Shown here piece by piece: positions 1-12,207 of a stretch of 50,220 bases of DNA. The position numbers and the translations under genes are program-made. The notes under the pieces were generated by a model. The model had not been told where the DNA came from. It worked only from the letters and a program-made list of their open reading frames with translations, and made no database searches. The stretch is taken from NCBI GenBank assembly GCA_018398765.1, contig JAHBMJ010003166.1, forward strand, positions 15,348 to 65,567. Reading direction: 5' to 3'. Numbering within the stretch: position 1 is the first letter of the stretch; each line of letters starts with the position of its first letter. Source of the DNA: Chromera velia (lineage: Eukaryota; Sar; Chromeraceae).

Positions 1-460
1 CCCCCCACACACACCGGGATGCATCTCCTTTCTCTCCCCCCCGAGCTTACGTTTGCAGTCCAATTCTGGAGCTGTGAAGGTGCCCCCTTTGCAAGCGATA
101 GTTGTGCTTTCATCCTTGTCCTGCATTTGCATTTAGGCATTCACATGAGAGGTATGCAGAAACGGACATAGGAATTTCCTTCGCAAGGTCACGTTCCTTC
201 ATAAATCAAAAATTGACAGCATCAGGCGATTCAGCAAGCCCTTCCTGCTTTCAAATCGATCATGCATCCACACGGAAACAGTATGACACCGATATGCTTC
301 GTGCCTTGGTCTTGAAAGGTGCTTCATACAATCTTCTGCCTTAAGAAAAGTGTTTCATTCTCTCTTGCGGACTAGAGAACAAGGCGGCTTGCTCATGTAC
401 GTACCGCGATTGACGCTTGAGATTTGACCCACAGAAAAAAAGTTTTTTTGAGCGCCTTTC

Positions 461-461
<1 letters not shown>

Positions 462-491
<30 letters not shown>
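462..491. repeat. (TC)n microsatellite
   Basis: An uninterrupted TC dinucleotide run of about 30 bp. Confidence 0.95.
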
Positions 492-494
<3 letters not shown>

Positions 495-539
495 TGTGCT
501 TCATTTTGCATTCAGTGCCTCCTTTCTTTTGCCAAGACG

Positions 540-556
540 AGAAAGAAAGAAAGAAA

Positions 557-590
<34 letters not shown>

Positions 591-622
591 ACAGAAAGGA
601 AGAAAGAAAGAAAGAACAGAAA

Positions 623-655
<33 letters not shown>

Positions 656-725
656 GAAGAAAGAAAGAAAGAAAGAACGAAAGAACAGAAAGAAAGAAAG
701 AAAGAAAGAAAGAACAGAAAGGAAG
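540..725. repeat. Interrupted (GAAA)n microsatellite array
   Basis: About 185 bp of GAAA tetranucleotides broken by GGAA and ACAG variants. It produces spurious open frames on both strands. Confidence 0.95.
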
Positions 726-1838
726 GACCTACCGATGCCGGAGTCACCATCAATTGGAACCTGCAGAAGCAGAGAAGGAGGGGCGGACGTAAGTGGAGGG
801 GTCTGTGTGGATGTGTGTAATGGAAAGGCACCAAGGTCAGGAGTCCGAGAGAGGAAAGACATGACAGCTGAGTTTGCGCCCATCGGATTTCGTTTTTGGC
901 CACACAAGAAGACATCCGTGACGGCTGGGCGGAGCAAAAACAAAGTGTTCAGAAAGCAGCAATATGACGAACCGAGACTTGGATCACAGACGCCTTGCTT
1001 CCTGGAGTGCAATCTCACGCTGTTCATGAAGGTTCGTTTGATTCGAGAGCAAAGGGTAAGATGTATTCACACAAGAATAATCAAATTGAATGACTGAATG
1101 GAAGGAAGCACGACTGCGGACTGACTGCCTGACTGACTGACCCTTTCTCGGCGTTGCACCTCACTTTGATGGTCGTGTCTGGGAGGTACAGCTTCTCCCC
1201 TTCCTCGGTCGTTTCCCATTCAGCTGCAGAGCCACACGAACATGGACATACACACATGGATGTACACATACATACACACACACACACATCCTCTTGCACG
1301 TGTCCACTGAGGAAAGGACTGAAATTGCGCAATTACCGAACCCCCATTCATCTAAGAACTACCCGCGACAAGACGTGCTGACAGAAAGACACACGACACA
1401 GAAGGGGCTCATACGAGACAACCAGATGCTCAGAAAGAAAACAGGACAGACATAGAGCCCGCTATCAAACAGACATAAGCATGAAAGGAAGATCGAATAA
1501 GCCAAGGCCAGACTGACGGATGGAGGGCGCTCCAAATTCGTACCGCTCGTTCTCAGGGGGATGGGGACACATAGCTGCATCCATCCATCCATCCATCCAT
1601 GCAGAGGGAGGGAGGGAGGACAGGGGGGGGGGAACCAAGAGAATTATCCAGCCGGCCAGTGAATTTATTGTTCATTCATAGATACCGTAACACGTGCAAC
1701 ACAACCATGATTTCATGCATGCGTTGGTGCTTTTTTGGATGGCTTCCAACCTGTGAAAAGAACGCTGTACACACCGACCAAACTTTGAGAAAATGTTTTG
1801 TTCGACAGGAGACCACAAAAGACAAATGGACTAGTCAC

Positions 1839-4800
1839 CTACTGACGTCGGCATCTGAGGGACTGATGCGTCCAGTGTCCATCCATACAGGTGAGGGTCT
1901 CGTTCCGTTGGAGAAGCATGAAGCCCTGAATGGCCCCGGCAAACTCAGCATCCTTGAACCCCCCCCTTTCTTCAAGGCGCTCTACTCCGGTTCCCAAATG
2001 TTCGAGTTCTTCTTTGATTTGGTCAATTTGTTCGAAACTCAACTTGCCCTGTTGTGCGCCCACTTCTTCTATTCTGACCAATGCAGGGGGTTTAGGAAGA
2101 ATACCGAACATACCGGGGGCACAGCCAATCACCATCTGTGATCGGTGACTGAACGTCCCTCGTCGTTCGTCCCAGTAATTCTCAGACGGTTCTTGCAAAA
2201 TCAACTGTCTGTCTCCGTCAGTGAAATTGTATGCGGGGCACCTGTCCATACAATCCACAATTGGAAGCCCCACCCATTTACCATCAAAACACCAAGTGTA
2301 GTGCTCAGGACGATCGGAGTGATCAAATCTGCTGGCCAAAGGCTGTAGCGACTCTTCTGTAAAATTCTCTCTACCGGCCAATCCAAGGGGTGACTGATCA
2401 AATCCATCTTTGCATCTAACTCGGATAGCTGCCCCGTGATGCACACGGAAAGGATAAATGAGACGGACTTCAGGCTCAACTTCCAATCTAAATCCCCGTT
2501 CCTCTCGGTCTAGTTCAGGGAAGGTGTCGGTTGTGCACATTTTCCGACAGTCGATTTCTGCCCGAGTGTAATTGCCATCTGAACACTCTGCAATGCTCAC
2601 AAAAGAGCCCCATCCAGGAGGCCACACCCTCGACCCCAGACCCTCCAACCCCTCTGCCCCAAATCCGAGTGCTTCTACTGCTTTGAGGCGATCCTTCAGA
2701 TCTGCAATCTCCCTAGGACCCCATCCAGAGTCCATCGCTTCATTTGTCTTTGCGGTCTCGTCAGTGTTTGTACTATTGGAAAGCGGGTCCTCGGGAGTGT
2801 CTGATTCTAGCTCACTCTCCCCCTCCTCCTCTTCATTCGAGAGCTCCACGACTATTTTGGAACCCAGGGGTACGGGGAGACCTGCCAGACCTAGTGTTTG
2901 CATCGACTCAACGTCTGCAGGGGCGGAGAACCAGTCAGTCTCCCCTTCTCTGTGTCGGCAGTGCAGGTGACGCTCTGATCCGTGATAGAATCGGGGAAGG
3001 AAGAAACGGTCGAGGTTCTCTCGCAACCCAGGATCGTCTGTGACTTCCTCCGTCTTCTTGTCCCAATTGAACGACGGGCACGTTCGTCGACAATCAATCG
3101 TTAGCTCGGTCCAGAGACCGTCCATGCAGGCGACTCTCTGGGAAGCATCTCCAACGGACGGACCGTAGCCGAGCTTATACTTCAGAGCCGTGGGGTCAGC
3201 CTCAACGTCATAGGGCATCACGCACTTGACCACTCGTGTGTCTCCATGACGTAGGCTCATCGAAATGGGGTTTTGCGGATCCCTCGTGTACTGCATTGAG
3301 TCGGGCAGGGGGTGGGGGGTTTCGCAGTCACGGAAACAATGGAGAGGCAACGGCTCCCATTTTCCGTCTAGACAGGTTAACGAGGCCTTGGCCGGGTGCT
3401 TGTCTGTTGAAAATCCCTTTGCGCAGGTGACAGAAACCTGTGCTTCATGTGCTCTTGGAAATTTCTCTTTTTCAAGGACGGCATATGGCAGGTCCCCTTC
3501 TGGTGGACGCAAAGGTGCGACTGCGTATCTGGTCATGTTGAGGGTTGTCTCGTAAGGAGGGCAGAGGGCGTGGCACTCCAACTCGGGTGTCGTCCAGACC
3601 CCGTCGATGCACTCACTGGGGACGGCTTTCTGTTCTGGGTCGTGCTTTGAGGCTCCGATGGCATTTCGGAAGCCTTCAATACATTTGAGGAAGACGCGGG
3701 AACCGTGGGCCGTTGGGGAGTCCCCCGAGATGACCCACTGCGCTCTTGGTCGGTAGAGGGGACAGTTTTTGAAACACTTCAACTCGACCTCCGTCCAGGT
3801 CCCATTGAGACACAGGGACGTGTGCGCTTCTGGCGTCTCTGGAACGCCCGTATATCCGGGCCCGCATTGCACGCCGATCTGATCGCCATGGGCTTTTTTG
3901 ACGCCTTCTGGGATGTCGAGAGGGGCGTAGGTAGGTTGGGGGAAGTTGGGATGAGGGCAACGTCTCACACAACTTGTTTGCATCGACGTATACCGGCCTG
4001 AGCGGCAGGCAACCCACTCAGTTGTGTCGGCCCCTTTCTGCGCGGGGACTGCTAGGGGTGTAGCGTTCTCCTCATTGCACCTGACGGGAATCCAGGCCCC
4101 GTGAGGGACATAGGGGGCACTGAATACATTTCCTGACTCTAGGAGTGCCCCCTCTGGCAATTTCGCCTCCTCGCTTCGGACGTCATAGAGATCTTCGGGG
4201 ATAAGGGGGGGGAAAGGACCGCAGCGTTTGCCGCACTCCAAAAGGGAAATGGTCCACTGTCCATCGATGCACGTGACAGACTCGCCTTCCACACCCTCGG
4301 CTGGAAAAAACGAAGGTGCACACATGATTGTTCGAGTCGAACCGAAGGACAGCCCCTGACCGTCCACGATGTATGCATCCTCTGGGAATTTCACGAACAC
4401 AGGACAGGTCTTTGTGCACTGTAGTGTGATCTCCTCCCACTGTCCGTTTACACATGTCACTGCCTGTCCTGCTTCTCTGTGCTTGCCCATCTGGCCTGAG
4501 GGGCACTGCAGACGCACCACCGCCCCGTGCTGCCTCAATTTATCGTTGTGAAGAATGTCATCCATCGACACTCCCACCGGCTCTGCGTTTCGGTTATGGA
4601 TTTCGGAGACATCGAAAGGAGGGCATGTTGACAGACAGTGGAGGTCTAGACGCGTCCACGACCCGGCACTGCACACAACAGAACCGGACTGGATCTGGGG
4701 GTCACTCGGTGAAAACCCACTGTTGCATTTGTACCGCAAAGTGGCACCGTGTCTGTAGGGGGGCCCTGGAGGCATCTCGCCCTCTGCCGTGTACAACGTG

Positions 4801-7192
4801 GCATCAATCCCTGAAGGCCCGCTCTTACAGACGGGATGGCATAACAACGAGAGAGGAGAGTATCCCTTTTCTTTGCCCAGACAGACAACCGTCTCTGTCT
4901 CCTGCTCTACCCCCTCTTCTACCTCAAACCCCGCATCCTCATCACAGGACACGTCCACAACGTCCCCGAAAGGGATGGACGCCACGTCGGCTTCTGCCCC
5001 GAAGAATTGTGTCCCTCCTCCCTGTCTGTCCACATGGGAGTCCGGCTCTCCTTTCATTTCAGTTGGGAGAGGGAGACGGCTACAGGGCTCCGTACACCTC
5101 AGGGGAAGTGCTGCCCAGGATGCGCCCTCACACCGGAGGGATGAGGAGTCAGGCAAACTGCGGCCATCTGCCATAGTGGAAGGTGAACTGCCTGGTTGGC
5201 ATTTCAGGGTGGCAAATGATCCGGCCTCCATCCCCATCCCCAAAGCGCTTTCGTTCAGTTCTTCTTCTGTCAGCAGCTCGACGTGAGATCGTTCTAGTTC
5301 TGTTCGGGACAGAGGAGCGCATTTCTCTCTACATTGGAGAGAAGCTCTGGACATCACGCCGTCGTCACAACTGAGAATTTGGGCAGCCAGGGGAGAATGT
5401 CCGTGAGTTTCCCCTGCTGCCTCCTCGGCTTGAGCCCTGGCTGCTCGCCCCTCTTCCCCCTCCGACTTATGCTCGGATGGACGGTCGGCATGAAGGGGGG
5501 GGGTGAAACCGTGCTTACACTCTAGAGATCCTACTTGGCGGTTAGCAAACGCACCCCTCTCACTGAGGGACCCGGAGGGGAAATTCTCCTCCTCGACCTT
5601 GCAAGGAAGACCACAAGTGAGTGTTTTGGGCTCCATCGTGCCGTCCACACACACCAACTTCTGCCTCCCCCCCTCACCCCCCGAAGCCTCAAAGGGCTCC
5701 CGGCAAGCAACGGTGACCTCACTCCCATGACGCAAGGGAGCAGTGTCTTCCATAAACTGCTCCTCCTCAATCCTGTATTTTCTCTCTTCTTCGGGGTCTT
5801 TCAACCAGGGCGCTTGGAGGACGCTACACGATTCTTTACAGGACAGAGAAATAAAAGTCCACTTCCCTGGCTCAGTGACTCCACATTGAATCTCATCACT
5901 GTCATCCAGTTGCCCCGACTCCGAATAAAATCCAGCGAAACGATTACATCTCAACAACAATTTCGATCCATAATCCCTCCCTTCTCCTTCTTTCAAAAAT
6001 CGTCTGACGTTCTCCCCCCCCACCGCCTCCTCGAAAGGCACACACCGAGACTGACAGTTACACGAACAAAGCGTGTCACCTTCCGTCTCTGGGTCGCATT
6101 GTTCCCCTGGGTCGATTTGCCCATTCCCACACCGACCGGAGACGTCTAGCGTCTCTGAGAGAATTTCCTCAGTCAACGCACCAATGTCATCCACTTTCTC
6201 TCTCAAAAAGAAAAAGTACCCTAACCTTCCGTCAAAACATTCTTCCCCCCTCACATCACACCCCAAGGTCATACGACCCAACCCCCCCAATCGCTCCCAC
6301 ACATTGACCCCGACATCCTTCCCAGTGGTCTCCGGTAATTCTTCTCGTGACCTCATTTTGGCCCCCGATTTCCATATTCCAAAGCTAGGTTTCTCATCGG
6401 ACCCCCCCTTTTCTTCTATTGTAATCACAAACAGTGCAGGGAAACCCACGCACGTCTCTGCCATGACCCCCTTCCCCCTCGCTTCAAACTTCGACCCATC
6501 CGATGGAAGGACTCCAAAGTCCATCTTCCCATCTTTCTTCCCAACCACCCCAACTCGGAACCCAGCCCCGTTGTCAAACAACACCTTGCGCTCATCCTCC
6601 CTGATGCTCTGAACGTCCACGAATACGCCTAAGGACCACCCCCCATCAGTCACAGACCGTTCAGAGACTAGGAGTGGGGCACAATCAGAGACACTCTCAA
6701 GATATCGACCATCCCGAAAAGTGACCCACCCGTCTAAAGTCGTCACCCCACTCCCTGCCCCTGCCTTGTTTCCCGTCCCTGTGTCTCCAGAGTCAACAAA
6801 CAGCGGTCCTCTGCCCTCCTCAGGCTCTACAAACACCGCACTACCATAAAACGGATCGCTCCATCCGGCGACACGCGGGGACAGCCGTTCACCCTCCTCT
6901 CCCGTCTCTGGGGCTACGGTCGTCATGCCGTGGCCACCCTCTGCCCCCCCATACAGCCGCACTCCCTCTACAAGGTTCAAAATTGGATCCACACAGTGCG
7001 CTGTCTTCTCATGCGAGAACAACACACCCTCCAGAGCCTTCCCTTTCCTCGATGAAGACGAGGAGGAGGAGGAGGACGCTGTTGTCTGAACAAAAGCCAC
7101 GTCCCCAGCTGCTTCCCAGTTTGTTCCCGTCTCATGAGAGGGAGGGGGTGGGCCCGTGATGGGGACGTCCAGCGTTCCCGTCTCCGGGTCCT
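1839..7192 (-). CDS. LamG-like / multi-sushi (CCP) mosaic protein, giant exon
   Basis: The minus-strand exon opens at an acceptor whose AG is at 7194-7193, after a pyrimidine-rich tract, and stays open for about 1780 codons to a TAG at 1841-1839. In order it encodes: a low-complexity Ser-rich stretch; a LamG/concanavalin-A-like domain, judged from its beta-strand-like pattern and an FDGRLGYFFF-type C-terminal strand; a CGNGQIDPGEQCDP Cys motif; then 16 sushi/CCP-like modules. Each module has four Cys, an HG before the second Cys, a C.DG.W pattern around the third and an L.C...C link to the next. Modules are about 70-130 residues, longer than the usual 60 or so. Such mosaics are normally extracellular adhesion or binding proteins. 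The last module is complete, but the stop falls at the inter-module link beside a GTAGGT donor-like site, so more exons to the left are possible. No signal peptide lies in this exon, so the 5' end is elsewhere. Confidence 0.85.
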
Positions 7193-7396
7193 CTGTGTGA
7201 ACAGACAAGCAAACAAACAAAGACACGCGGAAAGAGTGGGACAAATATACACTCAAACAGATCAAAGAACGGACTGACGGAGAAATGGACGGACAGACAG
7301 GCAGGCAAGCAAGCGAGCAGGAATGTATTTTCAAATCACAGAAACCTCCACGCAAACTTTGGTAGAGAGAAAGGGGCGAATGAATTTACGTCCCGG

Positions 7397-7430
7397 TGGG
7401 GGAGGGGGGGNGGGGGGGGGGGGGGGGGGG
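7397..7430. repeat. Poly-G tract with an ambiguous base
   Basis: A G homopolymer of about 30 bp, interrupted by one A and by an N at 7411. It lies inside the presumed first intron of the sushi gene. Its length is unlikely to be reliable. Confidence 0.9.
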
Positions 7431-7601
7431 AGTCGCAGGAAGCCGACAGACATCAAGTTTCGGCATTTATTAATAAGTAGAGATAACATTTCCTTTCAGC
7501 ATGACGACAGGATAAGGAGCAAGAGAGAGGGAGAATGAAGACTAGGAGGCTGAAGGACACACAAACACTTCGTTAAGTAGAAAAGGACCGAAAAAGCTGA
7601 C

Positions 7602-7671
7602 CTGCAGAGGCAAAGTGAGACCGGAGCGTTTGACGGAGTCGGAGTCCCACCGCGTCATCCTGCAGGCGCAT
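7602..7671 (-). CDS. Possible 5' exon of the sushi-protein gene
   Basis: A candidate exon ends at a CTGCAG|GTCAGC donor (GT at 7601-7600). Its last codon is split after one base, which fits the AG-GAC start of the giant exon at 7192. It can begin at an ATG at 7671 or at an acceptor with AG at 7661-7660. The frame gives about 20 ordinary residues and no signal peptide, so if real it is probably an internal exon. The support is phase agreement plus splice consensus only. Confidence 0.3.
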
Positions 7672-9379
7672 CCATTCATTTCAGTAGACATACGCGGAAT
7701 GATGAAAAAGAAACAATTAAATGTGTGTGAGCTTCGGGGGGAAATAAAGTTTTTTTCGCTGCAGTCTGAAACGTGTGGCAGAAAACCAACACCAGGTAGG
7801 CAGGTGTGCAGTGAAGTTGCATTCTTATGCATACATATAGATATATGTACATACATATCCTGTTAAAGTAACTTGTAAGAGAGCATGCAAGCACGTGGGC
7901 GTGAGCAAGGGGTTTTCATTTCCTGGACTGGAACTCCTCCCTCCCTCATGAGACTTTCTAGAAGAATCCTGTGTGCGGATTTCTACGGAGCGGGGGATGT
8001 GTGCCACTTTCGTTCAATTCTGCGGACGTGCTGCGAGAATTCACAATTAGCTGTTTGAGGCGGCAGGGAGAACTGAATGATGGTGGGTGGATGAGGAAGT
8101 AGAAGGAGCCGTGGTACGCAGCCACTATGCACGGAGGGCCCTTCTCGGCATGGAGGTGCACATGCACGCCTTTTTTATCAGGCAGTGGCATGCATGCATT
8201 TGTCTGCTGAGATGCAGACCTTGACACCCTTGAGAATATATATATATATATATGTATATATATGTCTTTGTTCTCGTGCTTACATAGGTAGGTATACACA
8301 GAAAGACAAATGAACTTGCCTTTGCCCTCCCGAGAGATGCAAGGAAGACCACGCAGAGGGACCCGAGAGTCTTTTTCATTTCTGATTCTCAACAAATGGA
8401 GTTCGCTTAATTGATCAAGGATTAGATCTTGTAGAGGAAGTCAGTCATTCACATGTCATTCGGTTGACTTGACTGTTCGCATACAGAGTTCGTTCAAAGC
8501 TCATCGAATGACTGGAAAGAGAATCTGAGCAGTCAAGCGAATGCAAGGCCCGCGGCTTGTGAGTGTTAGGCACCGCAGTCGACCCACGCCTCTCGCCGTA
8601 TAGGAGTCAGTCAACCTGCCTGACCAAGTATATGTGCAGAAAAGACTGCTGCCAGGCTACAACGCCACATGCATGGAAAGAAGCAGAATATCGTGGTGAC
8701 TGGTTTCACGAGGACCAGACGTACACAGCAAAAAGGTCTGTGTTCCCTTTATTGCTGTTTTCTTCAATTCATTGTGCGTTGATCTGCATTTTGTCTGCAT
8801 GTGTATACGTGTCCTTCGATCATGCATATATATACGGATATATATATGTATATGCAGAGAGAGAGAGCTGCTGACCGATACGTGTACGTGTATATATATT
8901 AATACATGCACGAAAAAAATATATCGAAAACTCGTGCGAGCTCGCTCGTGCACATGAATGCGCGCGCATGCGTGGCCGCGGAATTGCATGCATGCATGGC
9001 GCAACAATTGGATCATTTAATTCGCTTTTCAGGGGATGGAGCTTTCCGGGGCCACTTGCGGCAACACGCCGCCGCCAACTCGTGCAAGGAGACGGCCGAA
9101 GATGTAGGCGAGAAAAAGTGCCTCCGACGAGAATGGCAACTCAACGCGAGGCGTTTGTCACACCGCTTCGTAAAGGTGATCGACCCTTGACTGCCTGAAT
9201 CACAAAGATTAAACCCTCAATTGTGCGGGCTCTGGAAGACTGGGAAAGCTTGTGTTCGATTGAGTTGAAAGCCTTAAAATTGACGGAGACGGAGACGGAC
9301 AACCGCTGCCCTGAAGAAGGAATTTTGTACATACCGACAGGGAAAAGGCAGACATTCTTTTACACGATCAGACGCAGCC
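7672..9379. other. Intergenic region
   Basis: No gene recognised. It contains a TA/GTATA microsatellite at 8236-8264, smaller TATA-rich runs near 8826-8850 and 8890-8900, and at 8991-9057 a segment resembling the dispersed repeat seen at 15531 and 15747. The last several hundred bases presumably hold the promoter and 5' UTR of the COMT-like gene, but I see no clear core element. Confidence 0.5.
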
Positions 9380-10309
9380 ATGGCTAAGGACAAGGGAAGT
9401 ACTAAGGTGACTGCGTCCGAGAAGGGCAGTGGTTCTTTTCTTTTCTCTCTCCCGATGCTCACTCTTGTCCTCCTTGTGAGCGGTGCCTGCTACTACTTCT
9501 CTTCCCACTTGTGGTGTGCTTACAACATGGGGCTCTGCATTCTTCCCATTGTCAGTCCGTTTGACCTTGCCAGCCACCTGAGCATTCATTTGATGGCTCT
9601 TAACTTCGTTCTTCATCATCCTGATGTCGTCGTGAAATCGCAACTGCCGGAGACGGCCCCGGAAAGAGTGGAGTCTGTGATCAACGCGATCGATGAGTTG
9701 GGTCACTCCGGGAGCTTTATGATGAATGTGGGGGATGTCAAGGGGAAGATTTTGGACGAAGCACTCGAGAAGAAACTGAAGGAATTCTTTGAAGCCAAAA
9801 AGGACAGCGACGAGGAATTCCTTTTGGTTGAATTTGGCACTTACTTGGGCTATGGAACCCTTCGCATTGGTCGCGTTTTGCGCGCGATGAATTTGCCTGA
9901 AGAACAACTGTGGCGAGTGTCTGTGATCTCCATCGACCCCTCAAGTGCCACGCGTGCCGTTGCGGCTGCACTCTGGGAAACTGCCGGGGTGCGTAATTTG
10001 ATTGACTATCGCATGGCCGACTCCGGAGATGTGTTGTCTGAACTGACGAGCAAAGGCAGGAAGATTGACTTCCTGTTTGTGGACCATATGAAAGATTTGT
10101 ACCTCCCAGATTTGCAGTACTGTCTCGACAAAGATCTATTGAAGTCGAGAGCCGTGGTCGTGGGAGACAATTTGATCTTTCCGGGGGCACCTGACTTCAA
10201 GAAGTTTGTCATTGAGCGCACGGATTTATTCGATACAGAGATCATAGAAGGCAAGGTGGAATACCTGACATGGCCTGACCATGTCAGTGTGTCCGTGTTC
10301 AAAAAATGA
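9380..10309 (+). CDS. Membrane-anchored catechol O-methyltransferase-like enzyme
   Basis: Single-exon gene of 309 codons; the ATG at 9380 has a good Kozak context (gcagccATGG). A short Lys-rich N-terminus is followed by one membrane segment at about residues 22-44, giving the membrane-bound COMT layout. The methyltransferase core follows: the SAM-binding strand EFGTYLGYGTLRIGR (151-165); the acidic ribose contact in SIDPSS (D186); the metal/catalytic block VDHMKDLYLPD with D235 and K238; and GDNLIFPGAPDF with D263 and N264. E294 in VEYL aligns with the conserved catalytic Glu. All metal ligands and the catalytic Lys of the family are therefore present. COMTs transfer methyl from SAM to a catechol hydroxyl using Mg2+. 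The native substrate here is unknown; many protist members probably act on other small aromatic diols. There are no introns, unlike the large genes nearby. Confidence 0.93.
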   Translation: MAKDKGSTKVTASEKGSGSFLFSLPMLTLVLLVSGACYYFSSHLWCAYNMGLCILPIVSPFDLASHLSIHLMALNFVLHHPDVVVKSQLPETAPERVESVINAIDELGHSGSFMMNVGDVKGKILDEALEKKLKEFFEAKKDSDEEFLLVEFGTYLGYGTLRIGRVLRAMNLPEEQLWRVSVISIDPSSATRAVAAALWETAGVRNLIDYRMADSGDVLSELTSKGRKIDFLFVDHMKDLYLPDLQYCLDKDLLKSRAVVVGDNLIFPGAPDFKKFVIERTDLFDTEIIEGKVEYLTWPDHVSVSVFKK

Positions 10310-10499
10310 GACAGAAAGACTGGCAAAAGGCAATCAATGCATTGGGTGAAGCAGCCAGGCAGACTGCCTTGTGGTACCAACGGGGAAGTCACGAACGAAC
10401 CCCTCAGTTCCATGAAAGAAGATGTGTGCATGGAAGTATGCGTGTGTGCTGTGCGTGCGTATGTATTTTGTGCATGTGAATGTTTGCTCGTGTGAGCGT

Positions 10500-10504
<5 letters not shown>

Positions 10505-10555
<51 letters not shown>

Positions 10556-10560
10556 CGTGC

Positions 10561-10622
<62 letters not shown>
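10505..10622. repeat. GT / CT / GT compound microsatellite
   Basis: A GT run (about 10505-10556), a CT run (about 10561-10592) and a second GT run (about 10593-10622) follow the COMT-like gene directly on its sense strand. Confidence 0.95.
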
Positions 10623-10626
<4 letters not shown>

Positions 10627-10754
10627 GGCTGCTTTTGTTTCTGCCCCTGCCTATAGGTACGTCTGTGTGAATGCATCCCTACATGTATGCAATATCCTTG
10701 CGTCTACCCATTTTTGTCTCTATGTAGGTCTGCATTCTTTTCTGCTTATGTGTC

Positions 10755-10769
10755 TTCTTTCTTTCTTCC

Positions 10770-10800
<31 letters not shown>

Positions 10801-10808
10801 TTTTCTTT

Positions 10809-10840
<32 letters not shown>

Positions 10841-10841
10841 T

Positions 10842-10872
<31 letters not shown>

Positions 10873-10912
10873 CTTTTCTTTTCTTTTCTTTTCTTTTTCT
10901 TTTCTTTTCTTT

Positions 10913-10944
<32 letters not shown>

Positions 10945-10950
10945 TTTTTG
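10755..10950. repeat. (CTTT)n microsatellite array
   Basis: About 195 bp of CTTT and CTTTT units, pyrimidine-rich on the plus strand. Confidence 0.95.
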
Positions 10951-12207
10951 TCTTTTTTTGCTTTTTTGTGTGTGTGCAAACATGCACTTAATTCAGCACT
11001 TTTGAATTAACGTTTTTTTGTGGTGCCGGCATGTCTTGGCAAAGTCTAGGTCTAGGACTAAGTCAAGGCTGTCAAGCTCAGGCCTAAAAAAAAGTTCAGA
11101 TCATTGTGCATTCAAGTTCATGATACATTATATACATTTTTTGCAGTTGTTTTTTGATTACAATTGCGAGTCGCTAAGTTAGATTATCATTGTCATCATC
11201 ATACGCCATAGTCATCGGCCTACGATAAGGCGTCTAGCGTTAGGCCCATAACGTTAACCAAGTCAGCACACACTGCGGCCAAACAGTGCAATTGTTTATT
11301 GAACATTCTAATGAACATTTTATAAGCGTTTTACACGATAAATTGAATAGTAATTTTAATAGTATAAATTAATACAATGATATATAGATTCGATTCTCAT
11401 CAATCTAAATTCGATCAGACCTTAATTTCATACAGAAATTGATGCCGATTTGATTCTATATTCGATTTTCATTCATGAATTAAACACAGTTCTCCAGACA
11501 GAAAGATAAAAAGAAAGTTGCTAGGAAAGTTGGCTTGGATTAGAATCAGGATTAGGATTTATGTTCCGGGTTCCCCCGCGGTCCACTGCCAGGGGTAGGC
11601 TTACACAGTTTGGTGGTTTAAGCTCAATCTAAACCTAGCCATGCCAAAGATAGAGAGCAATCAGACCAAACCACAAAGACCCGTCAGAAAGAACCAGTCC
11701 TGTCTGACCGTAAAATCGAGAAAGATTGATGAATCAATCAGATTCCGTGTGAGCCCCTTTTTTGTATGAGGAAGTAAAACGGTGTTTCTCACACAGATTG
11801 CAACAACGAAATCACAACGATTTTCTTTCAGTTGCTGTTTTCGGGCACCCGGAAGACAAAGACAATTAATCCATTTCATATTTTGCCAACACATTTGGGG
11901 GAGCGAGCATATTAAACGTTCTGCCGCTCGAACACCCTGAAAACCTTCATTTCAACCCACTTTGGTAAAGCAAGAAAGAAGAAAGAGAGACGGAAAGAGA
12001 GAGAATGGTACCGAAACATCCAACAAGCCAGACCAACGAGCACTGTCATCTACCAGAAAGAAAGGCGCGAGGAGCAAAGAACCAACAGATTGAGACTGTC
12101 ACAGACGAAAGAAGTAGATCGTTCATGAGTCTGTCTTACAGGACCATAGAACAATTGGACAGTCCGGGACAGAAAGAATGAAACAAAAAGCAGAAAACGA
12201 CTTTTTT
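10951..12207. other. Intergenic, partly AT-rich
   Basis: No gene recognised. The section 11330-11480 is AT-rich with recurring ATTCGATT-like words. It includes a partial match near 11425-11437 (TTTCATACAGAA) to the 18-bp MITE terminal motif found at 37157 and 26336. The rest lies downstream of the calpain-like gene. Confidence 0.5.

Larger units (their letters stand above)
1..1838. other. Gene-poor, microsatellite-rich left flank
   Basis: I recognise no gene here. The stretch holds a TC tract, an interrupted GAAA array, a CA run near 1268-1289, a CATC run near 1576-1602 and a G-rich patch near 1603-1632. Open frames across it translate to monotonous Lys/Glu/Arg or Phe/Leu/Ser strings, as expected of simple repeats. 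Further exons of the minus-strand sushi gene could lie here if that gene continues past 1839, but I could not identify one. Confidence 0.6.

Noticed and set aside
540-1027. Lys/Glu/Arg and Phe/Leu/Ser open frames on both strands
   Set aside because: Translations of the GAAA/TTTC microsatellite, without conserved content.
5535-6612. Plus-strand open frames opposite the sushi gene
   Set aside because: Antisense shadows of the Cys-patterned minus-strand exon.
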